The translations under genes and the position numbers were made by a program. Of a stretch of DNA of 7,109 nt, positions 1 to 5,606 are shown in pieces (within the stretch, counting starts at the first letter, position 1; each line of letters begins with the position of its first letter). The stretch is from positions 1-7,109 of the forward strand of contig JAQVEI010000114.1 of NCBI GenBank assembly GCA_028697695.1. The letters are read 5' to 3'. The stretch is from Lentimicrobiaceae bacterium (GTDB lineage Bacteria > Bacteroidota > Bacteroidia > Bacteroidales > Lentimicrobiaceae). The notes under the pieces were generated by a model. The model was not told the origin of the DNA. It was given only the letters and a program-made list of their open reading frames with translations, and ran no database searches.

Positions 1-1299
1 CAATGCCGCGGTAGCAATAAGGATTATGACAATAGTGAAATAGTGGCTCACACGATTGACTGTAGTTTGTAATCCCCGCCTTTCCTCCTGCCCTGAGTTT
101 TCTTCGTTCCAAAGGCGGGTGAGATAACTTTGCTCTACTGCATTTTCTACCTTTAACATAAGCGCGGCTCCTGTTTGCCGCCCTCCGGCATATACAAAAT
201 CACCCACTTCCTTAACCACCGGAAAAGATTCGCCGGTAACAAAACTATAATCTATGCTACCCTCTCCTTTTTCAAGAATGGAATCTGCCGGGATCAATTC
301 GCCATTGCGCACCAGAATAGTATCTCCTTTTTCGAGAGCTTTTAATTGAACAAAATCTTCCTGCCCGTCTCTGATGCGTGTAACTGCAATAGGAAAATAC
401 GACAAATAATCGCGATCAAAGGACAATGACTGGTAAGTACGCCCCTGATACCAACGTCCAATCAACATAAAAAAAAGCAAACCGGCCAGCGAATCCATAT
501 ATCCAGGCCCCGAGCCATTGAAGATCACCCAACTACTTTGCAAAAACAACGCAATTATGCCCATAGAGATGGGCAAATCAATATTTATAACACCTTTTCG
601 AAGGCTTTTGAAGGCCGAAAGAAAAAAATCGCTACTGCAAAAGGTTACTACAGGTATGGCCAGAATAAAAGAGATAAGGCCAAAGGTTCCCGATAACACC
701 TTTTCAATTTCGCCTCCGCCAGGCATATAATCAGGAAAACTGAGCAACATGATATTCCCAAAAGCGAAACCGGCAACCCCAATTTTCATCAATATTTTCC
801 GGTTGGCTTTTTGCTGGTCGTCTTTAGATTTAGTGCGATGGCTAAGTTCGGGAATATAGTGAATGGTATGCAGCAATTCAACCAATTGCCGCAGACTGAT
901 TTCAGTATCGCGAAAGGTTATACTAACTTCCTTGCGTACAAAATTGACATGTGAATGAAGTATGCCCGGATGCAGGGTATGCAGGTTTTCAAGTAACCAG
1001 ATACAGGAACTACAATGAATGGCCGGAATAAAAAGATTTACCCTGGACACTCCGCCATCAGAAAATTCAAGCAATTGCTGCTTAACTTCTTTGTCATCAA
1101 GAAAGGCATAGCGGATGCCGGTTTTATTTTCTTCATCAAGGCGAATGCCGGGAGTTGGCATCATAGTGTAATAGCGGCTCATCTTTTTTTCATGCAGAAT
1201 CTGATACACCATGCTGCATCCATCGCAACAAAAAGGCAACTCCTCAAACATCACCGGATGCTTTCCACAATCCAAACCACAATGCGCACAACTGGCCAT
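1..1299 (-). CDS. ccoI: Copper-translocating P1B-type ATPase, CcoI/FixI-like (N-terminal 433 residues; C-terminus outside window)
   Basis: Reading the minus strand from the ATG at 1299 gives an open frame of 433 codons with no stop, running off the left edge. Residues 4-28 form a Cys-rich putative metal-binding segment (C4, C7, C11, C24, C25, C28) typical of the CcoI/FixI branch. Residues about 87-155 are an HMA-type domain with a CSSC motif at 96-99. Hydrophobic segments follow at about 170-190, 203-221, 243-261 and 269-283, then an actuator domain with the TGE motif at 355-357, and the start of another membrane helix at about 419-433. The CPC helix, the DKTGT phosphorylation site and the nucleotide-binding domain must lie beyond the edge. 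In characterised relatives this inner-membrane pump exports Cu(I) for assembly of cbb3-type cytochrome c oxidase, and it usually sits upstream of ccoS and ccoNOP, which would be to the left here. CopA is the main alternative, but the N-terminal Cys-rich domain and the SFDRDYLSYFPIAVT segment favour CcoI. The start is the first ATG before the Cys motif; no Shine-Dalgarno sequence is evident. Confidence 0.9.
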   Translation of the reverse strand, partial: MASCAHCGLDCGKHPVMFEELPFCCDGCSMVYQILHEKKMSRYYTMMPTPGIRLDEENKTGIRYAFLDDKEVKQQLLEFSDGGVSRVNLFIPAIHCSSCIWLLENLHTLHPGILHSHVNFVRKEVSITFRDTEISLRQLVELLHTIHYIPELSHRTKSKDDQQKANRKILMKIGVAGFAFGNIMLLSFPDYMPGGGEIEKVLSGTFGLISFILAIPVVTFCSSDFFLSAFKSLRKGVINIDLPISMGIIALFLQSSWVIFNGSGPGYMDSLAGLLFFMLIGRWYQGRTYQSLSFDRDYLSYFPIAVTRIRDGQEDFVQLKALEKGDTILVRNGELIPADSILEKGEGSIDYSFVTGESFPVVKEVGDFVYAGGRQTGAALMLKVENAVEQSYLTRLWNEENSGQEERRGLQTTVNRVSHYFTIVIILIATAAL

Positions 1300-1318
1300 A
1301 AAAACAATATTGTAATCG

Positions 1319-1326
1319 CAAAAATA
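1319..1326 (-). promoter_or_regulatory. Candidate -7 box (TATTTTTG) for the copper ATPase
   Basis: Read on the minus strand, this is an exact match to the Bacteroidota -7 consensus TAnnTTTG, 19 nt before the ATPase ATG. It implies a very short leader of roughly 10-15 nt. No TTG element is found 17-23 nt further upstream, so only half of the promoter is supported. Confidence 0.35.
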
Positions 1327-1368
1327 GGGTTATTTTTTAGATTAGGGGCGAGGTACCAGGGATGACTT

Positions 1369-1389
1369 CCTACCTCCTGCCTCCTACTC
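1369..1389. repeat. Three-copy 7-bp tandem repeat (CCTACCT / CCTGCCT / CCTACTC)
   Basis: Three consecutive heptamers sharing CCT at their starts form a pyrimidine-only strand apart from single purines. The repeat sits in the divergent intergenic region between the copper ATPase and the ABC-F gene. Just to its left (1349-1362) is a purine-rich stretch, GCGAGGTACCAGGG, with a similar 7-bp rhythm. I recall similar heptameric intergenic repeats from Bacteroidota genomes, but cannot check that here. Confidence 0.6.
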
Positions 1390-1403
1390 TCAACTTCATT
1401 CTT

Positions 1404-1417
1404 CCGAAATCCGAAAT
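1404..1417. repeat. Perfect two-copy 7-bp tandem repeat (CCGAAAT)2
   Basis: CCGAAAT occurs twice without a gap, 15 bp after the pyrimidine heptamer array. It has the same 7-bp period but an unrelated unit. It lies just upstream of the candidate -7 box at 1426 and so falls in the -10 to -35 region of the likely ABC-F promoter. Confidence 0.55.
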
Positions 1418-1425
1418 TAAAAGTT

Positions 1426-1433
1426 TACCTTTG
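1426..1433 (+). promoter_or_regulatory. Candidate -7 box (TACCTTTG) for the ABC-F gene
   Basis: Exact match to the Bacteroidota -7 consensus TAnnTTTG, 50 nt before the ABC-F start codon, implying a leader of about 40-45 nt. A TTG -33 element is not present at the expected distance; the (CCGAAAT)2 repeat occupies part of the spacer. The leader contains a C6 run, a weak GGC/GCC hairpin around 1452-1463 and the perfect palindrome GTTAATTAAC at 1464-1473. Confidence 0.4.
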
Positions 1434-1483
1434 CCCCCCTTTAAGGGAAAAGGCGTTTTTGCCGTTAATTAACACACTATTAA

Positions 1484-3094
1484 ATGATCACAGTTTCTGA
1501 TTTGGGAATTCAGTTTGGGAAAAGGATATTGTTTCAGGATGTCAACTTAAAGTTTATGCCCGGCAACTGCTACGGTATTATCGGCGCTAACGGTGCAGGC
1601 AAGTCCACATTTTTGAAGCTGCTTTCGGGCGAAATGGAATATTCAAAAGGCCATGTAAGTATGGCGCCGGGCGAACGTCTGTCGGTGTTGAGTCAAAATC
1701 ATTCCGGCTTCGACAGTTATACGGTATTGGATACTGTCCTTATCGGTCACAAAACGCTGTGGTCGCTCATGCATGAGAAAGACGCCATTTATGCCAAGCC
1801 TGATTTTTCGGAATCTGACGGACTTCTTGCGGCTGAACTTGAAGATAAGTTTGCAGCCATGGACGGATGGAATGCTGAAAGTAATGCTGCAAGCTTACTC
1901 AGCGGGTTGGGAGTTGCCGAAAAGTATCATCAGTCAATGATGCGTGACCTGGATGGCAAGTTGAAAGTAAAAGTTCTTTTGGCCCAGGCTCTTTTTGGAA
2001 AACCGGATAATCTGCTGCTGGATGAACCTACGAATGATTTGGATTTAGAAACGGTGAACTGGCTTGAAAACCATCTTTCAAATTTCGAAAATACGGTACT
2101 GGTAGTTTCTCACGACCGTCACTTTCTGGATTCCATTTGTACCCATATTGTTGACATTGACTTTAATAAGATTCAGCTTTTCCCTGGCAATTATTCTTTT
2201 TGGTATGAATCGAGCCAGCTTGCACTTCGGCAGCAAATGATGCAAAATAAAAAAGCAGAAGATCGTAAAAAAGAATTGTTGGAATTTATTGCACGCTTTA
2301 GCGCGAATGTGTCTAAATCGAAGCAAACCACCAGTCGCAAGAAAATGATCGAGAAGCTAAATATTGAGGAGATAAGACCCTCAACAAGAAAGTATCCGGG
2401 CATTATTTTTACGCCCGAACGTGAACCGGGCAACAATATACTGGAGGTTACCAACCTTAAGGCAAGCATTCATGGGGAGGTACTTTTCAAAGATGTCAAC
2501 TTCACCGTGATGAAGGACGATAAAATAATTTTTCTTTCGCGGGATAACCGTGCGATGACTCAGCTTTTTGAAATTCTTAAAGGACATATACAACCCGATG
2601 AAGGACATTTTGAATGGGGCCAAACCATACTCAAAGCCTATCTGCCTTTGAACTACGAGCATTTGTTTGAGACGGATCTTACACTGATAGATTGGCTTGG
2701 ACAATTCTCTTCCGACACAACAGAACTTTACCTTAGAGGATTTTTAGGCAAAATGTTGTTTTCGGGCGAGGAAGTTTATAAAAAGGCCAATGTATTGTCG
2801 GGAGGCGAAAAGGTGCGCTGTATGATCGCCAGAATGATGATTCGTAATGCCAATGTGATGTTACTTGATACGCCAACCAACCACCTGGATTTAGAGTCAA
2901 TACAGGCCTTTAATAATACGCTGATAAAATTTAAAGGAAACATCCTCATGTCTTCACATGATCATGAATTTATACAAACCGTTTGTAATCGCATCATAGA
3001 AATCGGGCCAAATGGCATGATCGACAAGCTGATGGATTACGATGATTACATCAGTGATGAAAAGATTAAAGAGCAACGTAGCTTGCTTTATTGA
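1484..3094 (+). CDS. ABC-F family ATP-binding protein, YbiT-like, with one canonical and one degenerate ATP site
   Basis: A soluble 536-residue protein with two ABC domains and no membrane segments. ABC-F proteins bind the ribosomal E site and act in translation or antibiotic protection; the length and overall pattern match the YbiT branch. NBD1 (about 1-240) has a canonical Walker A at 34-42, a Walker B LLLDEP at 177-182 with E181, and a switch His at 210; its signature is degenerate (LDGKL, 156-160, with D157 where Ser is usual). A charged linker at about 241-315 is the expected P-site-tRNA interaction region. NBD2 has an intact LSGGEK signature (438-443) and His492, but its Walker A equivalent (351-362) has Met358 instead of Lys, and its Walker B reads LLDTP with Thr463 in place of the catalytic Glu. 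The start is the only ATG suiting the family N-terminus (MITVSDLGIQFG). The gene is divergent from the copper ATPase. Substrate and specific role are not evident; an antibiotic-resistance role is possible but not supported. Confidence 0.93.
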   Translation: MITVSDLGIQFGKRILFQDVNLKFMPGNCYGIIGANGAGKSTFLKLLSGEMEYSKGHVSMAPGERLSVLSQNHSGFDSYTVLDTVLIGHKTLWSLMHEKDAIYAKPDFSESDGLLAAELEDKFAAMDGWNAESNAASLLSGLGVAEKYHQSMMRDLDGKLKVKVLLAQALFGKPDNLLLDEPTNDLDLETVNWLENHLSNFENTVLVVSHDRHFLDSICTHIVDIDFNKIQLFPGNYSFWYESSQLALRQQMMQNKKAEDRKKELLEFIARFSANVSKSKQTTSRKKMIEKLNIEEIRPSTRKYPGIIFTPEREPGNNILEVTNLKASIHGEVLFKDVNFTVMKDDKIIFLSRDNRAMTQLFEILKGHIQPDEGHFEWGQTILKAYLPLNYEHLFETDLTLIDWLGQFSSDTTELYLRGFLGKMLFSGEEVYKKANVLSGGEKVRCMIARMMIRNANVMLLDTPTNHLDLESIQAFNNTLIKFKGNILMSSHDHEFIQTVCNRIIEIGPNGMIDKLMDYDDYISDEKIKEQRSLLY

Positions 3095-3119
3095 GAAGGT
3101 ATAGCGGAATCAAAGAATA

Positions 3120-3797
3120 TTACTTTGCTTTGTCTTCGTCTTTGTTCCAGTCCAGGTAGAAATTACCATTGGTGAGCACAATGGTATCGGTTTCTTTGCT
3201 TTTCTTTGTATTGTCGTGATCGTGGGGGCCTGAAACCAGCATTCCACCTCCGGCTTTGGTAACTGCCTTATCCCACAGATTGTCTTTTATACCACTTCCT
3301 GTCATGGTGGCCACTGCCCGCTTCTTGTAATAAACTCCTTTCAGGGTCGCTTCAAATGTCCCTTTGATGGTCTTATCACCAATTTCCTCAATAGTAAGGG
3401 TGCCACTCATCGACTCTCCGTCATGAAAAGCGTGACCAAGGCCTTTGGTTTCTTCTGTATAATCAATAAGTGCCCAAACCAGATTCTCTTCGGCTTTTTT
3501 CCTGGCTTTATTTTCAATATATTCTTCCGAAACTATGTCATACGTCCCGGGTTTAAGATTTCCTGAAAGATAATACAATGTGATCCAGACAGATATATCC
3601 GGTCCAACCTGAAAAGCGGCCAAACCCAGGTATTCAAACCCACTAATAGGTATTTTCATTTTACGGGCTTCTGCCTTAAAGGGTTTACCGTCTACCTCAC
3701 ATGAAATAAAATTGGTGTATTCCTTGGTTTCCTTTTCCTGCGCCACAAGTGTCAGGCTAATGAATAACATCATTAAGGTGTAAAACAACTTTTTCAT
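3120..3797 (-). CDS. Secreted protein of unknown function, 225 residues
   Basis: The start is placed at the ATG at 3797 because it opens with a clear Sec signal peptide (MKKLFYTLMMLFISLTLVAQ, cleavage likely after residue 20 or a little before). The frame stays open upstream to 3926, but those 43 extra codons do not look like a protein N-terminus. The mature part begins with a segment around ISCEVDGKPFKAEA (31-44) and continues with alternating strands, including GTLTIEEIGDKTIKGTFEA (132-150). This resembles the beta-rich small exported proteins annotated as DUF6252-like in Bacteroidota, a resemblance from memory. A Gly-rich stretch and a small His/Asp cluster (GPHDHDN, 190-196) lie near the acidic and basic C-terminus. 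There is only one Cys, C33. It lies 147 bp downstream of the cytochrome c gene, with a hairpin between them, and is convergent with the ABC-F gene with a 25-bp gap. Function is unknown. Confidence 0.8.
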   Translation of the reverse strand: MKKLFYTLMMLFISLTLVAQEKETKEYTNFISCEVDGKPFKAEARKMKIPISGFEYLGLAAFQVGPDISVWITLYYLSGNLKPGTYDIVSEEYIENKARKKAEENLVWALIDYTEETKGLGHAFHDGESMSGTLTIEEIGDKTIKGTFEATLKGVYYKKRAVATMTGSGIKDNLWDKAVTKAGGGMLVSGPHDHDNTKKSKETDTIVLTNGNFYLDWNKDEDKAK

Positions 3798-3880
3798 ATT
3801 CTGATATTTAAATGAACAAATGAGAATAGATGAATCAGATGTTTCATTCCATTCCCGTAAGTTTAGAATACGATGAGAGC

Positions 3881-3914
3881 AATAGTGGCAGACTGCATGA
3901 AGGCTACCACTATT
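3881..3914. repeat. Inverted repeat / hairpin between cytochrome c and the 225-residue protein gene
   Basis: AATAGTGG at 3881-3888 is perfectly complemented by CCACTATT at 3907-3914. The stem extends inward by three more pairs, one of them G-T, to about 11 bp with a 12-nt loop. There is no T-tract on either side, so it does not look like an intrinsic terminator. It lies in the 5' region of the 225-residue protein gene, 30 bp after the cytochrome c stop codon. It may be an mRNA processing or stability element, a regulator-binding site, or part of a dispersed repeat. Confidence 0.55.
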
Positions 3915-3944
3915 TAAGCGTATCATTAATTTTCACAGCCGTTT

Positions 3945-4424
3945 TTACCGGATAATTTCAATATCCTTTACCTCGTCAACTGTAATGTATCCGCCATCAT
4001 TGCCAAAGTTGTTAAGCACGTAGTTAATTACAGCCACTGCATCTTCATAATTGTCAACCTGAGGTGGCATTGGAGCAGGATATTTTACATCACCATGGCT
4101 GGGTACATGTTCGGAACCATTCAGCACCTGTGCTACAGCTTCTTTGGTATGATTAAGCAGAAAATCAGAGCCTACCAATGTTGGGAAAGCGTTGGGAATA
4201 CCGTTTCCATCTTTCTGATGGCAAGCGAAGCATTTTTCGTTGTAAATTTTTTCACCTTTAGCCATTTGGGCCGCATCGGGTCCGTCAGTTGCTTCCATCT
4301 TAGTGCTTTCATCGGCAGAAGTTTGCTCTTGTGAGCCACCACCGCCACCACAGGAAGCAAACATGGTTAAACCGAAAAATCCAGCCAAAACCAGAAAAAG
4401 TAGTCTTTTTGTTTTCATATTCAT
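3945..4424 (-). CDS. Mono-haem class I cytochrome c, lipoprotein
   Basis: The 159-residue protein starts with a lipoprotein signal peptide: KTKR, a hydrophobic core, then a lipobox-like FASC with C25 as the lipidated residue. A flexible Gly/Ser/Glu/Thr-rich linker follows (26-50). The cytochrome c domain spans about 53-142, with the haem-attachment motif CFACH (65-69) and a probable axial Met119 in PAPMPP. The segment FPTLVGSDFLL and the C-terminal helix EDAVAVINYVLNN fit small class I electron-transfer cytochromes. It should be membrane-anchored facing the periplasm and carry electrons between respiratory complexes, for instance to a terminal oxidase or reductase; the partner is not shown by the sequence. 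Two in-frame ATGs (4424 and 4418) are possible starts, differing by two residues. There is no obvious Shine-Dalgarno sequence. It lies downstream of a strong terminator, so it probably has its own promoter within 4425-4534, where no TAnnTTTG box is visible; a TATAAT-like stretch lies at 4443-4448 on the minus strand. Confidence 0.92.
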   Translation of the reverse strand: MNMKTKRLLFLVLAGFFGLTMFASCGGGGGSQEQTSADESTKMEATDGPDAAQMAKGEKIYNEKCFACHQKDGNGIPNAFPTLVGSDFLLNHTKEAVAQVLNGSEHVPSHGDVKYPAPMPPQVDNYEDAVAVINYVLNNFGNDGGYITVDEVKDIEIIR

Positions 4425-4535
4425 TGTTTTTAGTAAAATGGATTATAATACGTATAGTAAACAACCGCCTATCTATAAAGTTTAACTACCGGCATTTATT
4501 TGCCTTAAAAATTAGTAAAAAAAACAAGAGTTGAT

Positions 4536-4564
4536 AAAAAAAGCGGATCTGAACAGACCCGCTT
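4536..4564 (-). terminator. Intrinsic terminator of the 192-residue secreted protein gene
   Basis: Read on the minus strand, a hairpin with a 10-bp stem (six uninterrupted pairs at the base, one A-C mismatch, then three pairs) and a 4-nt loop is followed directly by a run of T residues (A4536-A4542 on the plus strand). It starts 23 bp after the stop codon at 4588, an ideal position for Rho-independent termination. It separates this gene from the cytochrome c gene. Confidence 0.85.
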
Positions 4565-4587
4565 ATCATCCACCCCTGACACAGATT

Positions 4588-5166
4588 TTATTTTAATGTA
4601 GTATAGGCTATGGAGAGCAATTCGCCTGATTTCCCGGGCTTCACCGGGCATGCTCCCATTTGGTCAATAATTTGCTCCTCAGTAATGTTTGATGTTACTA
4701 CTATTTTTAGATTTCCACAATTGCAACCTGTATATTGGGCCATAAATTTATTCGAGATCCATACACCCTGATTTTCTTCATTCACTCCCTGATATTCATA
4801 CAGATAACGATTTCTCAGGGCAATATTGTTGAGGTAATCACAGGCATATTTAATCTTCTCCTGCACAGCTACAGTAGTGTAGGTGTGGTTGATTCCATCT
4901 TCATCAAAATCGTAAATGTGTGCTACGTTGGATCTGTCCTTATTCCCTGAGTTATCACAATAATATACCAATCGGTTGGGAAACGAGGTTAACTCCCATG
5001 ATTCATCGGGATTGTCGTTGTTCCAATGAGCATATGCCGATTTTACAGCCTCAATGTCAAAGCCGAGCATAATGGCCGGTGGTTTCGTACTGCCTTTAGG
5101 TCTGACCTGTCCAAAAACGATTAACCCCGGGATTAATAAAAGTGAAATAAGTAGTATCTTTTTCAT
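4588..5166 (-). CDS. Secreted protein of unknown function, 192 residues
   Basis: The protein starts with a Sec signal peptide (MKKILLISLLLIPGLIVFGQ, cleavage near residue 20), giving a mature periplasmic or secreted protein of about 172 residues. I recognise no family. Visible features: five cysteines (C70, C109, C148, C150, C173), with a CNC pair at 148-150; a tract rich in acidic and aromatic residues through 48-130 that includes DFDEDG (86-91); and a hydrophobic strand LKIVVTSNITEEQI (153-166). The odd number of Cys allows two disulfides plus one free thiol. It looks like a single-gene transcription unit: a good promoter lies at 5254-5285 and an intrinsic terminator 23 bp after the stop. 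The start is chosen because the signal peptide begins exactly at this ATG. The call as a real gene is firm; any function would be a guess. Confidence 0.82.
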   Translation of the reverse strand: MKKILLISLLLIPGLIVFGQVRPKGSTKPPAIMLGFDIEAVKSAYAHWNNDNPDESWELTSFPNRLVYYCDNSGNKDRSNVAHIYDFDEDGINHTYTTVAVQEKIKYACDYLNNIALRNRYLYEYQGVNEENQGVWISNKFMAQYTGCNCGNLKIVVTSNITEEQIIDQMGACPVKPGKSGELLSIAYTTLK

Positions 5167-5253
5167 GGTTTCAAATTTTAATATTCGTTTAATAAATTTT
5201 GGTTAAAAAGGAGCCTCTTTTTTCTGGCATAGAATAGTTGCTCGTTCATGAGA

Positions 5254-5285
5254 CAAAAATAGTTCAGAATGCATACTCAGATCAA
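5254..5285 (-). promoter_or_regulatory. Bacteroidota-type promoter for the 192-residue secreted protein gene
   Basis: On the minus strand TTG (5285-5283) is followed after 21 nt by TATTTTTG (5261-5254). This matches the TTG-N17-23-TAnnTTTG promoter pattern described for Flavobacterium and its relatives. Transcription would begin about 80 nt before the ATG at 5166, leaving an AT-rich leader. This is the best-formed promoter in the window. Confidence 0.6.
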
Positions 5286-5606
5286 GTCGTCAAACTACTA
5301 CTTTTTCAATGAAAATATTACACCCGGTATGGGTATTAATACGCATATTGTTAAATTCTCCTACTTATATTAAACGTCATTACAGGAATAATGTTTTAGT
5401 TATCTTATTGATTATTAGCATTATGACATTATCAGGTTACCATTTCCTCACCGGCTCGCTTTCTCAGGTCTTTTTTGATACGTTTGTTAAAATGAGCAAA
5501 AACTGCTATGATATGAGGATTCTTCCCTACATTTTAAGGAAATGAATGAAATCCCAAAACTAATTAAAGTGCCATACCCTGCATAAACAAGGTTTTGCGG
5601 TACGAC
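5286..5606. other. Intergenic region without a firmly supported gene
   Basis: This AT-rich stretch separates the end of the nucleotidase gene from the promoter of the 192-residue protein. It contains a plus-strand open frame of 78 codons (5309-5545) whose product would have one hydrophobic segment (about residues 29-47). It has no ribosome-binding site, no TAnnTTTG box upstream and no family I recognise, so I do not call it as a gene. No convincing intrinsic terminator for the nucleotidase gene is visible; the only pairing near its stop is a weak stem around TACC/GGTA. Confidence 0.5.

Noticed and set aside
518..1365. Plus-strand open frames of 70 and 116 codons
   Set aside because: They lie opposite the copper ATPase, whose minus-strand frame shows clear domain motifs throughout; their products have no recognisable features.
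2078..2704. Three overlapping minus-strand open frames of 82-107 codons
   Set aside because: All are antisense to the ABC-F gene, which is continuous and has family motifs on both sides of this region.
3111..3127. CAAAG/CTTTG inverted repeat between the convergent ABC-F and 225-residue protein genes as a bidirectional terminator
   Set aside because: Only a 5-bp A/T-rich stem with a 7-nt loop, overlapping the stop codon of the minus-strand gene and lacking a T-tract; too weak to call.
3798..3926. Upstream in-frame extension of the 225-residue protein by 43 codons
   Set aside because: A signal peptide begins exactly at the ATG at 3797; the extension would bury it, and it contains the hairpin at 3881-3914.
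4491..4504. GGCA-N6-TGCC hairpin upstream of the cytochrome c gene
   Set aside because: A 4-bp stem is expected by chance, and nothing around it supports a terminator or operator.
4095..4534. Several short open frames on both strands overlapping the cytochrome c gene
   Set aside because: They are out of frame with a gene that has a lipobox, a CFACH haem motif and an axial Met; one also runs through the terminator region.
4735..4950. Plus-strand 71-codon open frame
   Set aside because: Antisense to the 192-residue secreted protein gene, with no start signals.
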